From NCBI GenBank assembly GCA_965205055.1, contig OZ242030.1, positions 4,030,001-4,094,000 of the forward strand: 64,000 nt of DNA, in the 5' to 3' direction. A model generated the notes under the pieces. That model was given only the letters and a program-made list of their open reading frames with translations. It was not told the DNA's origin and ran no database searches. This DNA is from CBDBBY01 sp965205055. Its GTDB lineage: Bacteria > Pseudomonadota > Alphaproteobacteria > Rhodobacterales > Rhodobacteraceae. The position numbers were made by a program, and so were the translations under genes. Position 1 is the first letter of the stretch; each line of letters starts with the position of its first letter. Positions 9,258 through 17,378 of this stretch are shown piece after piece.

Positions 9258-9804
9258 TCTGGCTCGCCGCCAAAACATCGAAAACTGGGGAATTCTGCTT
9301 CGGCATTGACATGCGGCAGTTCAAGGTGTCGACCGATCCGAAGTTCGCGGAGAAGACTCGCGAAATCATCGGGTTGTACATGAATCCGCCGGACCGGGCG
9401 GTGGTTCTCTCGATCGACGAGAAGACGCGGATCCAGGCGCTAGGGCGGACGCGGAAGGGTCTGCCGATGAAGCCGGTGCGGCCCGCGACCATGACGCACG
9501 ACTACAAGCGGAACGGCACCACGACGCTGTTCGCCGCGACGGACATCCTGGACGGAACGGCCATCGGCCGCCACTCCGATCGCCACCGGCGCCAGGAGTT
9601 CATCGCGCTGCACAACGAGAAGGAGGCGAAGCCGTTCAAATGGACGGCCAGCCCGGATCGGCTGATCGCCGCCCGACAAAGAGGGTTCCAAATGATTCGG
9701 ACAAACCACTAGATATCGGTTTCCAATGCGCGCGAGCACGAGCCGGTTTCGGCGCGTACACGCGAAATTCGATTTCCGGGGCTTCGCCTCCGGCAAAGCC
9801 GCCG

Positions 9805-10551
9805 TCAGTCGGTTGCCCCGGCCGCCTCAAGCAAAACCACGATGTCGGCATGGCCTCCCCAAGCTGCCAAGTACAAAGGGGTTTCGCCGTCGCTGCCTTC
9901 GGCGTCCACGCTTACGCCAGTGTCGATCAACACCTGCGCGATGTCCGCATGGTCTCCGCCTGCCGCCGCGTAGTGAAGGGGGGTCAGACGGCCTATGGCT
10001 TTGGCGTCCACGCTTGCGCCAGCATCGATCAGCATCTGCGCGATGTCGGCATGGCCTTCCATCGCCGCCCCGTGCAGCAAGGTTTCGCGGGTTAAGTCCG
10101 TCTTGTCCACGCTTGCGCCAGCGTCGATCAGCACCTGTGCGATGTCGGCATGGCCGCCCGAAATCGCCCGGTGCAGAGGTGTATGACCGAGTACGGCCGC
10201 CGCGTCCACCCTCGCGCCTGCGTCAATAAGAAGAACAGCGATGTCGGCATGGCCATGATCCGCCGCAAGGTGCAGAGGGGTTAAGCCCAATGCGGCTTTG
10301 GCGTCCACGTTTGCTCCTGCGGCGATCAGCGCACGCACAACGTGGGCGTGGCCGCCCGAAGCAGCAATGTGCAGCGGCGTGGATCCGTCCCTGTTTGTCG
10401 CATCGACATAAATGCCGCTGTCCAAGGCCTGTTGCGCCCAGCGCAGATCACCCTGCGCCGCCGCCCGGTGCAAGTCGGTCTCCTCGGCGAAGCACTGAGC
10501 TCCGAAAGCAACGGCCACCGCAACAGCGGTCGCACTCAGAAACTGTTTCAT
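9805..10551 (-). CDS. Secreted ankyrin-repeat protein
   Basis: 248 residues. A Sec signal peptide (MKQFLSATAVAVAVAFGAQCFAEE, cleavage after about A22) precedes a run of about seven ankyrin repeats with the TPLHxAAxxGHA(D/H) pattern. AAAQGD, STPLHIAASGGHAH, TPLHLAADHGHAD, TPLHRAISGGHAD, TLLHGAAMEGHAD, TPLHYAAAGGDHAD and TPLYLAAWGGHAD are all readable. Such proteins mediate protein-protein contacts; export suggests a periplasmic or host-facing role. I chose the ATG at 10551 because AAAGGG lies just upstream and it starts the signal peptide; upstream codons in frame come from ISKra4 relic DNA. It lies between IS remnants, so acquisition with mobile DNA is possible. Confidence 0.85.
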   Translation of the reverse strand: MKQFLSATAVAVAVAFGAQCFAEETDLHRAAAQGDLRWAQQALDSGIYVDATNRDGSTPLHIAASGGHAHVVRALIAAGANVDAKAALGLTPLHLAADHGHADIAVLLIDAGARVDAAAVLGHTPLHRAISGGHADIAQVLIDAGASVDKTDLTRETLLHGAAMEGHADIAQMLIDAGASVDAKAIGRLTPLHYAAAGGDHADIAQVLIDTGVSVDAEGSDGETPLYLAAWGGHADIVVLLEAAGATD

Positions 10552-10627
10552 GATTTTCCCTTTACTGTAGAAGCCGAACTCAACCGGCTGGCCGTAATTT
10601 GGTATTTCCGTGAGACAACCGCAACTC

Positions 10628-10928
10628 GGGTGCATCCCATTTTCTTTGGTTTGATCCGGTTTTGCGTTTTCGCGTTTCGCCCGGGCTATCGCCGCCCTGA
10701 AGCCGCGCCGCGACCGGTCCGAAGCCGTCGCGGCCTGCCGGTCGGATCCGGCATCGTGGAAAGCACCTGCAAGCACATCGTCGGGAATCGGTTCAAACAG
10801 TCGGGATGCCGTTGGCAGAAAGCGGGCGCCAACGCCGTGCTCGCCACCGGATGCTGCCTCGAAAACATGCGGTGGCCCGACTTCCTCGATTGGAGGGCTT
10901 GCCGCGCGGCAGCCGCCTAACCAAAGAA
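10628..10928 (+). mobile_element. ISKra4-family relic with transposase C-terminus
   Basis: The left end GGGTGCATCCCATTTTCTTT (10628-10647) matches the MITE at 6272. The interior is read as a transposase tail, VGSGIVESTCKHIVGNRF ... AGANAVLATGCCLENMRWPD ... DWRACRAAAA with stop 10918-10920, the C-terminus of ISKra4-type transposases. The right end is cut after CCAAAGAA. Only about 300 bp remain, so it cannot transpose unaided. Confidence 0.75.
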
Positions 10929-10929
10929 G

Positions 10930-10956
10930 ATAGGGAATTTTGCTTTAGCATTGACA
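10930..10956. mobile_element. Solitary IS21-type terminus
   Basis: The bases from AGGGAATTTTGC through CATTGACA closely match the right terminus of the IS21 remnant at 9287-9311. It abuts the ISKra4 relic on one side and the recO-end repeat on the other, so it marks a deletion junction. Confidence 0.55.
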
Positions 10957-11506
10957 TCAACCCGTTATGCTATCATTGCGCCATGCCGAATAGTTCAGCG
11001 GGCCAAGGTGCTTGCCCCTGTCAATCTGACCTAAAACGACTTTGCGATCATGCGGGCGCTCCATGATTACGGCTCGCTGAGCAACAAGCATCTGTGTATT
11101 GAGACAGGCTGCTTCCGCGACGGCGCATTCAGAAGCTACTCGGAGATCAGCGACAGTTTCCGGACGACCGGCCATTCTTTTAAAGCGCCTTGGCTCACGA
11201 AAGAACGGTCCTGTGGTTCTCGCCGCGGGGAGCCGGTTCGCGTCTGAAGTCGAAGAGGCAGCCGCCAAGGATATAGCCGGACACTCCCGGGATGGCTCTC
11301 AAGCGCATACTCTGCCTCAATTTCGGCGCGGGCTCCGAGATGGCCGGACTCCGCTTGGACTGGAGCGTGCCAGACTCAGGTTGGCGCATATCCGGCGTTC
11401 ACGAGGTGGATTGAGGGTGTGATCACTGCGATTTCCTTGGTTTTATGGATATATCCGCGCAGCATGGATCACGTTCAGGACGTTTATGGCATCGGCTGCA
11501 ACTTCG
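10957..11506 (+). repeat. recO 3'-end repeat, copy 2
   Basis: 11103-11506 matches recO copy 1 (3855-4257 plus 6445-6471). The first ~145 bp (10957-11102), starting TCAACCCGTT, match copy 3 (from 12054) but not recO. The recO frame is broken here. The repeat's right part is the 3' end of an intact parE gene on the minus strand. Confidence 0.8.
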
Positions 11507-11721
11507 TAGATGACAATGTAGTTTTGATGGACAACCAGTTCTCTTGTTCCCTCAACCCGTCCTGGTCGGCCGATATACGGGCTGCTTGGGAGACTGTCTT
11601 CGATGGCGCCGACAATGCGCCGCGCGAGTTTCAGCGCGGCCTCGATATTGCGGATGGCGATGTGATCGACAATTTCTTCGAGATCATCTTCGGCACCGGC
11701 GTGCCAGATCACGGGCTTCAT
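11443..11721 (-). CDS. parE: RelE/ParE-family toxin
   Basis: A 92-residue type II toxin. MKPVIWHAGAEDDLEEIVDHIA, the central 'RRIVGAIEDSLPSSPYIGRPGRVEGTREL' and the C-terminal strand NYIVIYEVAADAINVLNVIHAARIYP are the RelE/ParE fold signature. ParE members poison gyrase and RelE members cleave mRNA; the sequence does not decide which. Its ATG overlaps the antitoxin TGA (ATGA), the normal antitoxin-first order. The last ~20 codons lie in the repeat shared with the recO locus. Confidence 0.88.
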   Translation of the reverse strand: MKPVIWHAGAEDDLEEIVDHIAIRNIEAALKLARRIVGAIEDSLPSSPYIGRPGRVEGTRELVVHQNYIVIYEVAADAINVLNVIHAARIYP

Positions 11722-11981
11722 GATTTGGCGGCGCTAAACTTGCGTTCCATGCGGCTTTCAAAGCGGGACAGCAGCTCGTCGCCGGCGATGCCGGTCCCTT
11801 CTTTCATTTCAGCGCGGCGCGCTTCGACCCGCTCGACAAATTCCTCTTCGGCGTCCAGGTAGCGTTCGATGGCTTCATTGGCGAGGAAGGACTTGGAACG
11901 GCGGGTCGCAGCGGCCAGCCGATCCAGCCGGTCGCGGATTTCTGGTTTGGTATTGACGGAGAGCACATAGCGGTCAGCCAT
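11718..11981 (-). CDS. parD: Ribbon-helix-helix antitoxin
   Basis: 87 residues. The N-terminal MADRYVLSVNTKPEIRDRLDRLAAATRRSKSFLANEAIERYL is a ribbon-helix-helix DNA-binding domain (strand, helix, turn, helix). The charged C-terminal helix (EEEFVERVEARRAEMKEG...) would wrap the toxin. I chose the ATG at 11981, preceded by AAGGAC. It should repress its own promoter and neutralise the toxin encoded just downstream. Confidence 0.85.
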   Translation of the reverse strand: MADRYVLSVNTKPEIRDRLDRLAAATRRSKSFLANEAIERYLDAEEEFVERVEARRAEMKEGTGIAGDELLSRFESRMERKFSAAKS

Positions 11982-12012
11982 GGAAAGTCCTTTTGCGTGG
12001 GCAGTATCTTGC

Positions 12013-12041
12013 ATTGTATGATAATGTATGAACTTTTGCAA
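12013..12041 (-). promoter_or_regulatory. parDE promoter with direct-repeat operator
   Basis: Read on the minus strand, TTGCAA (12041-12036) and TACAAT (12018-12013) are separated by exactly 17 bp, a good sigma70 promoter. Two direct TGTATGA repeats on the plus strand (12015-12021 and 12025-12031), ten bases apart, overlap the -10 and spacer. That is a likely binding site for the RHH antitoxin. Confidence 0.6.
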
Positions 12042-12053
12042 ATTTCCGTTCCC

Positions 12054-12460
12054 TCAACCCGTTGCGCAATCATTGCGCCATGCCGATCAAGTTCCAACGG
12101 GCCAAAGTGCCTGATCCTACCAATCTCATCGAAAACGACATTGCGATCACGCAGGCGCTCTATGAATATGGCTCGCTGAGCATCGAGCATCCGTGCATTG
12201 AGACGGGCTGCTCTCGCGGCGGCCTATCCAGAAGCGACTCGGAGACCAGCGACGGTTTGCGGACGACCGGCCATTTTCGTGAAAATGCCTTTGCTCATGA
12301 AAACACGGTCCTGAGGTTCCCGCCGCGCGGACTCGGTTCGCGTCTGAAGTCGAAGAGGCAGCCGCCAAGGAATTGCCGGACACTCCCGAGATGGCTCCCC
12401 AGCGCGTATTCAGCCTCAATTCCGGCGCGGGCTCCGGGACAGCCGGACTCCGCTTGGACT
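12054..12460 (+). repeat. recO 3'-end repeat, copy 3
   Basis: Similar to copy 2 from TCAACCCGTT through CTCCGCTTGGACT, in the same orientation, but more diverged. It lacks the parE end. Copies 2 and 3 therefore flank parDE as direct repeats. Its right end supplies the last codons and stop of the AraC-type gene on the minus strand. Confidence 0.7.
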
Positions 12461-13510
12461 AATGCCGAACTTGCTCTTAAAGCGTCGATTGAACGTTGAA
12501 AGGTCTGAAAATCCGCACCCGAAAGCAATTTCCGCGATGCTGGCATCAAAAAACTTCGGGTTCCTGATCTGTGCGACCGCCAGATCCAATCGTCGATTGT
12601 GAACGTACTCCGAAAAACTCGGCCCACCATTGTCGAACAATTTATGCAGGTATCGCGTCGAAATGGAAAAGCGTTTCGACACCGAAGAAACCGAAAGTTC
12701 GGGATCTCGCAGATTCTGCTCCATGTAACTCAAGATTGTCGCGAACAGAGCCGGACCGCGAGCAGCATTTGTCCACGCAAGTTCATCTTGGACGTCCGCA
12801 CTCGCCGCAACGCCTAGTCGGATCAGGCTGTCAAACATGGCTTGGGTGTCCAGCGCCCGCCTGCTCAAGCTCTGATTTGCCAGCGTGTATGCGGTGGCCG
12901 TGGCCAAAGTTCCCAAGGTCGCGTGATCCGAAACCTGCCTCCGTCCGACCTGCCCCAGTTCCAAACTGTTTTCGCGCGCTACATCTTCAACGAGTTGCTT
13001 AGGCACCTGAAAAGAAGCGACCGCCATCTCCCGGTCCTTCGGGTGGTGCACTTCAAACGGTCTTTCTCCATCAAATAGGGCCATTTGTCCGGGTTTGAGG
13101 ATGAATACTCTACTGCCCTGAATGATGGTGGACTGTGATTTCATCTGCAGATTCAGGTAATAGCACGATTTACTTTTTCGCCGAATGTGGTGCGATCTGT
13201 GCTCGACGGAATGGCTGCTGGCACGAACTGTATTGACCCTGCCGCGCGGCAGACTGACGGACTCCACCGTCGCATAGAAAGGCAAAGACGACGTCTTGCT
13301 TGGAGACAGCTCCATAAACGCTTCGCAGACGGCCTCGCAGAAATACGAAAAACTCTCATGTTTGGCGACATCGCCGGTGCGCCAGACTTGACGGGATGGA
13401 ACCGCATGACAGGAAGCCGCCAGATCCGCTTCGCGGTTGGCAGATTTTGTTCCACGTGTTCCCTCTGTGCCTATTTGGTTCCCTCTCGGCAAAGTCAACG
13501 CTTCTCCCAT
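12416..13510 (-). CDS. AraC/XylS-family transcriptional regulator
   Basis: 364 residues. The N-terminal half has the AraC_binding_2-type sensor ('KSCYYLNLQMKSQSTIIQ', 'LKPGQMALFDGERPFEV'). The C-terminal domain has two helix-turn-helix units, SVSSVSKRFSISTRYLHKLF and IAEIAFGCGFSDLSTFNRRF. The final residues after FGISP and the stop codon lie within repeat copy 3, so the native C-terminus was probably replaced, though both HTHs are complete. The start is uncertain; the first ~60 residues look unlike the family. It is divergent, 46 bp from the hydrolase gene, and probably regulates it. Confidence 0.85.
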   Translation of the reverse strand: MGEALTLPRGNQIGTEGTRGTKSANREADLAASCHAVPSRQVWRTGDVAKHESFSYFCEAVCEAFMELSPSKTSSLPFYATVESVSLPRGRVNTVRASSHSVEHRSHHIRRKSKSCYYLNLQMKSQSTIIQGSRVFILKPGQMALFDGERPFEVHHPKDREMAVASFQVPKQLVEDVARENSLELGQVGRRQVSDHATLGTLATATAYTLANQSLSRRALDTQAMFDSLIRLGVAASADVQDELAWTNAARGPALFATILSYMEQNLRDPELSVSSVSKRFSISTRYLHKLFDNGGPSFSEYVHNRRLDLAVAQIRNPKFFDASIAEIAFGCGFSDLSTFNRRFKSKFGISPSGVRLSRSPRRN

Positions 13511-13556
13511 GCCCCATTTTATCCCTCAGCAATACATAGCATAAGGGAGCAAGTTG

Positions 13557-14291
13557 ATGACAACTTTTGTTTTGATCCATGGCGCATGGCATGATGGATC
13601 GCTTTGGGAAGACGTGGCTGTGCCGTTGAGGGAGGCCGGACATGTCGTCCATACGCCCACGTTGGCCGGAAATGGCCCCGGAGACGTTGATCGAACAATT
13701 GGCCATGCGGACGCTGTTCGGTCTGCGGCAGATTACCTTATCGAACAAGATCTGACTGATATTGCTCTATTGGGTCACTCCTACGGCGGCTCGATCATTT
13801 CCAAGATCGCGGAAGCTATGCCTGAGCGCATCCGTCGTTTGATCTACTGGAATGCGTTCGTCCTAATGGACGGGGAATCCATCGAAAGCGTCAGTCCGCC
13901 GCCATACAAGCAAATGATGGATGGAATTGCCGCGAGCGGCGCTTATGGACCCGGTGCAGTCAAGTTGCCGTTCCCTGTGTGGCGGGAAGCGTTCATGAAC
14001 GATGCCTCCCTCGACTTGGCGCAAAAGACCTACGAGATGACGACTCCGCATCCTCTCAGGACGCTGACAGACCGGCTGGAACTCAAGACATTCTTCGATC
14101 TGGAAATCCCGAAATCCTATATCAATTGCACCGAGGACATTGCGATGCCTCCCGGGGAATTCGCATGGTTTCCTCGTTTTCCCGCCCGACTCGGATTATG
14201 TCGTCTGGTCCAGATGCCCGGCGGCCATGAGACGTGTTTCACGAACCCTCAACTTCTTGCTCGGAAGATCATGGAAGCCGGCCGCGACTGA
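13557..14291 (+). CDS. Alpha/beta-fold hydrolase
   Basis: 244 residues. The oxyanion region LIHGAWHDGSLW near the N-terminus, the nucleophile elbow LLGHSYGGSI with Ser at about 95, and a C-terminal PGGHETCF with the catalytic His mark the esterase/hydroxynitrile-lyase-like (EstC/salicylate esterase-like) subgroup. The substrate is unknown. The ATG at 13557 follows AAGGGAG; a TTG one codon earlier is possible. It faces an AraC regulator, which suggests inducible expression. Confidence 0.85.
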   Translation: MTTFVLIHGAWHDGSLWEDVAVPLREAGHVVHTPTLAGNGPGDVDRTIGHADAVRSAADYLIEQDLTDIALLGHSYGGSIISKIAEAMPERIRRLIYWNAFVLMDGESIESVSPPPYKQMMDGIAASGAYGPGAVKLPFPVWREAFMNDASLDLAQKTYEMTTPHPLRTLTDRLELKTFFDLEIPKSYINCTEDIAMPPGEFAWFPRFPARLGLCRLVQMPGGHETCFTNPQLLARKIMEAGRD

Positions 14292-14869
14292 CATGAATGG
14301 CATGTCGTGAAACATCTGGATGTCTCGGCGGCGCCCAACATCAAACGCCTTAAGTTGTAGGGCCTTTCGAAGCAGCCGGACTGCCCTCTGAGCGCTTCCG
14401 GAGAGAGACCTCAAATCGGAAAAATGCGCGCCGAGGGATTTGCGCATGGGATTTTAGTCCGGTTTCACCAATAAAGCGGCTGCGTTTTCGGAGCGGCCAT
14501 TATGAAAATGGCCCGCGCGGTCCACGCGATTTGGGATTCGCCGCTTGGATGAATCGCGAGATTCTTGGACTGGTCGGACTGGCAGGCTCGGGCCTTTGAA
14601 CAAAATGAAACCCGCCTTGGCCGCTATGCGAATGAAAGCTGCGATTCAGGCCGCTGCAGCCAAGGTCAGCTTTGTTCCGCGGTGACGACCTTGATCGAGC
14701 CGCAGCGCAATGGATTCATGTTTGCATGCATGAATCGTTGTAGGTGAATTCCGCTCCAAAGACGTATATTGTCGTCAGCCTCTATTCTCAAACGCCGTTC
14801 GAGCGGCAAGAATGGTCCGGCCGAAGGCTGAAGCGGCTCATCCGAATGCCTTGGACGATGGAGCACAGA
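14292..14869. other. Gap without a recognised gene
   Basis: I see no supported gene. A hairpin with arms GATTCATG / CATGAATC lies at about 14711-14734. The 5' end of the next gene could reach back to 14858 or 14744. Confidence 0.45.
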
Positions 14870-15853
14870 ATGACATCGATCAATCGATCCGAACTCGACG
14901 AGGCCGGTCGCCTCTCCCGCGCAAAGGGAAGCATGCTCGGACAACTTTGCGGCGATGCGCTGGGAAGTCACGTCGAGTTTCGCAGCGCTGATTACATCAA
15001 GGAACAGTTTCCCGAAGGAATACGGGTCCTGCTCAGCGGCGGCACCTTCAACACGATTGCCGGGCAACCGACCGACGATTCGGAAATGGCCCTCTTGCTT
15101 GCGAGATCGCTTGCCGAACATCAGCGCTACGATTCCGAGCGCGTGCGGGAAAAATATGTTTACTGGATGAACTCCGGCCCTTTCGATTGCGGAATGACGG
15201 TTGCCGCTGCGTTGACAGGCGCGGCGAACCCGGAAAGCCAAGCGAACGGAGCGCTCATGAGGATATGTCCGCTCGGGATATTCGGTTCCAGACACAGTCT
15301 TGACTCAGTTGCGGAATGGGCGCGGCAGGACGCTGCCATCACGCACCCGCATCGAGTTTGCCAAGAGGCCAACGCCCTATTCGCAATGGCCATAGCGCAC
15401 GCAATTCGCAAAGGCCCTGCTCCTGATTTGCTTTATGAATCGATCTTGGGTTGGGCCAACGACATGAGTGTCGATCCGATTCTGCTCGAATCCATCATGA
15501 AGGTGGACAATCTGCCTTGGATCACAAAATCTTCCTTGAAACAGGGCTGGGTGCTGGTCGCGCTTCAGAATGCCCTTTGGCAGTTGTTGCATGCCGAGGA
15601 CTTCGAGGAGGGCGTTGTTGACACTGTCAGCCGTGGAGGCGACACCGACACGAACGCCGCAATTTGCGGCGCGCTGCTCGGTGCGGTGCATGGCATTGAG
15701 GGGATCCCGAAGAATTGGACGGAGACGGTTCTGAATTGCCGTCCGAAAGAAGGAGATGCGGGCGTTCACCAGCCGCGTCCTGAAGTTTTTTGGCCGGTCG
15801 ATGCATTGGAACTTGTCGATCAACTGATGGGATCGCGATCTCAAGTCGATTAG
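14870..15853 (+). CDS. ADP-ribosylglycohydrolase family protein
   Basis: 327 residues. The family hydrolyses ADP-ribosyl bonds (as DraG/ARH) with a binuclear metal centre. The visible motifs are MLGQLCGDALGSHVEF, PTDDSEMALLLA (metal Asp pair), NGALMRICPLG, THPHRVCQEANALF and RGGDTDTNAAICGALLGA (C-terminal metal Asp/Thr). All metal motifs are intact. I chose the ATG at 14870 by homology with the family start; ATG 14858 is also in frame. It lies 80 bp upstream of the aldehyde dehydrogenase gene; a functional link is not evident. Confidence 0.88.
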   Translation: MTSINRSELDEAGRLSRAKGSMLGQLCGDALGSHVEFRSADYIKEQFPEGIRVLLSGGTFNTIAGQPTDDSEMALLLARSLAEHQRYDSERVREKYVYWMNSGPFDCGMTVAAALTGAANPESQANGALMRICPLGIFGSRHSLDSVAEWARQDAAITHPHRVCQEANALFAMAIAHAIRKGPAPDLLYESILGWANDMSVDPILLESIMKVDNLPWITKSSLKQGWVLVALQNALWQLLHAEDFEEGVVDTVSRGGDTDTNAAICGALLGAVHGIEGIPKNWTETVLNCRPKEGDAGVHQPRPEVFWPVDALELVDQLMGSRSQVD

Positions 15854-15935
15854 GATGAATTCAGCGGCGGAGCCGGATTGACGCCGGTTCTGTCGCGCGA
15901 AGGCGAATTCCGATTTCGCCCAACGGAGTGCGGCA

Positions 15936-17363
15936 ATGCCAGCAGCAAACGCAGACCGGGAGGTCGCAGCCGATTCGGACTGCCCGGTCGCCGATCTCGT
16001 GCATCGCGCGAAAGCTGCGATGGAGGCGTACGAAAACACGGATCAAGATCGGGTGGACATGGCCGTAAGGGCCGTCGCATGGTCGATCTGCAAACCGGAG
16101 CACGCCCGGATGCTGGCGGAGAGGGCCGTCGCGGACACTGGCTTGGGCAATGTGGAATCCAAAGTCGCAAAGAACGTCCGCAAGACGTTCGGAACTCTTC
16201 GGGACCTTCTTCGGGCGAGGACCGTCGGCGTGGTCGATGAGCGTCCGGATCGCGGATTGACCGTTTACGGAAAGCCTGTCGGCGTCGTCGGAGCCGTTTG
16301 TCCCTCGACGAATCCCTCGGCGACTCCGGCAAACAAGGCCATGATGGCGTTGAAGGGCGGAAATGCGATCATTGTTGCGCCGTCGCCGTCAGGATATCGG
16401 ACGTCGGCCGCCACTGTCGAATTGATGCGGACGGCGCTCACCAAATCCGGCCACCCTGCGGATTTGGTGCAGGCGCTGCCGCCGCCTGCTACCAAGGCGA
16501 AGACCAAGCGGCTTGCCGAGTTGGCCGACTTGGTCGTCGTCACGGGATCCCAGAACAATGTGCGCCAAGCCATGACATCCGGCAAAGTCGCCATAGGCGT
16601 CGGCCCCGGCAATGTCCCGGTCATCGTGGATTCCTCGGCGGATCTTGATGACGCGGCCGAAAAGATCGCGGCGTCCAAGACGTTCGACAATGCGACCTCG
16701 TGCTCGTCCGAAAACTCGCTGGTCGTGCTTGAGGATGTTTACGAAGACGCGATGCAAGCGCTGCGCCGTTTCGGCGGATGGAGATGCACGGCGGATGAAC
16801 GCGCGAGGATCGCATCGGTTCACTGGCAGGACGGCGGACTCAGCCGCCGCGTGATCGGAAAGGATGCAAGCGTGGTTGCCGAGGCGACAGGTTTGCCCGA
16901 AGAAGCGAGTTCAGCTCGATTTTTCCTCGTTGAGGAGCAAAGCGTCGAAGGCAAGCGCAGCTTCTCGGACGAGAAACTTTCCTTGGTGCTTGCGGTCCAC
17001 CGCGCAAGGGATTTCGCCGAAGCGAAAGAGACCGCGCAATCGATATTGGAAGTGTGCGGAAAAGGCCATTCCGTCGGGATCCATACCAAGGACGAAAGGA
17101 ACGCCCGGAGCTTGGCCGAGGATACCGATGTGGTTCGGGTTCTGGTCAACCAAGCCCATACGTTCGGAAACGGCGGCGGATTCGACAATGCGCTTCCGTT
17201 CACGCTTTCGATGGGCGGCGGAACTTGGGCCAACAACGTGATTTCGGAGAATTTGAACTACAAGCATTTCATAAACCTGACCCATCTCGTGACGACGATT
17301 CCCGAAGACAGGCCGTCGGAGGAAGAGCTGTTCGGCCCCTATTGGAGCGAATTCGGCAAATGA
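15936..17363 (+). CDS. sauS: CoA-acylating aldehyde dehydrogenase, sulfoacetaldehyde dehydrogenase type
   Basis: 475 residues. Such enzymes interconvert an aldehyde plus CoA and NAD(P)+ with an acyl-CoA. The short N-terminus, PVGVVGAVCPSTNPSATPANKAM, VVTGSQNNVRQA, GVGPGNVPVIVD and the catalytic Cys C256 in FDNATSCSSEN place it with acylating dehydrogenases (EutE/SauS group) rather than hydrolytic ones; the general-base Glu of the latter is absent. The SauS assignment rests on overall resemblance and the ligase genes that follow. Start ATG 15936 follows ACGGAG. It is probably co-transcribed with the two downstream genes (15 bp gap, then overlap). Confidence 0.7.
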   Translation: MPAANADREVAADSDCPVADLVHRAKAAMEAYENTDQDRVDMAVRAVAWSICKPEHARMLAERAVADTGLGNVESKVAKNVRKTFGTLRDLLRARTVGVVDERPDRGLTVYGKPVGVVGAVCPSTNPSATPANKAMMALKGGNAIIVAPSPSGYRTSAATVELMRTALTKSGHPADLVQALPPPATKAKTKRLAELADLVVVTGSQNNVRQAMTSGKVAIGVGPGNVPVIVDSSADLDDAAEKIAASKTFDNATSCSSENSLVVLEDVYEDAMQALRRFGGWRCTADERARIASVHWQDGGLSRRVIGKDASVVAEATGLPEEASSARFFLVEEQSVEGKRSFSDEKLSLVLAVHRARDFAEAKETAQSILEVCGKGHSVGIHTKDERNARSLAEDTDVVRVLVNQAHTFGNGGGFDNALPFTLSMGGGTWANNVISENLNYKHFINLTHLVTTIPEDRPSEEELFGPYWSEFGK

Positions 17364-17378
17364 GAGGTAAGCGAAGCC

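Larger units (their letters stand above)
7420..9311. mobile_element. IS21-family remnant (middle layer of nest)
   Basis: It begins TGTAAC at 7420 and ends TGACA at 9311, flanked by the 6-bp duplication TGCGGC (7414-7419 and 9312-9317). A 17-bp perfect inverted repeat GAAGCAGAATTCCCCAG lies near the left end (8524-8540) with its complement near the right end (9287-9303). Only part of istB remains and istA is absent. Without the inner IS the remnant is about 820 bp. Confidence 0.75.
6907..9711 (+). mobile_element. IS630-family element A, disrupted (outer layer of nest)
   Basis: The ends are CTAGTGG at 6906-6912 and CCACTAG at 9706-9712, with a few more matching bases inward. The TA at 6907-6908 and 9710-9711 fits the TA target of this family. 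The transposase inside is split by an IS21 remnant at codon HKVR/QFKV and also lacks the segment that would hold the second Asp and the Glu of the DDE triad. The element is dead. Confidence 0.75.
6993..9712 (+). pseudogene. IS630-family transposase, split and internally deleted
   Basis: Part 1 (6993-7419) encodes MRTGVDFDVSDEQRRRLEAI and two helix-turn-helix segments, ending TVHKILVRHRLAPHKVR. Part 2 (9318-9712) resumes with [25 protein letters not shown], then [12 protein letters not shown] with the first catalytic Asp, and [17 protein letters not shown]. It jumps from RQEFIAL to [15 protein letters not shown], so roughly 100 codons, including the region of the other two catalytic residues, are missing. 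Removing 7420-9311 plus one TGCGGC copy restores the frame. Confidence 0.8.

Noticed and set aside
10957..12460. Second and third recO genes
   Set aside because: Only the 3' end is present, frames are broken and the upstream part is unrelated to recO.
15936..17363. Ordinary (hydrolytic) aldehyde dehydrogenase
   Set aside because: The general-base Glu context of hydrolytic enzymes is missing and the Cys motif and N-terminus fit the CoA-acylating group.
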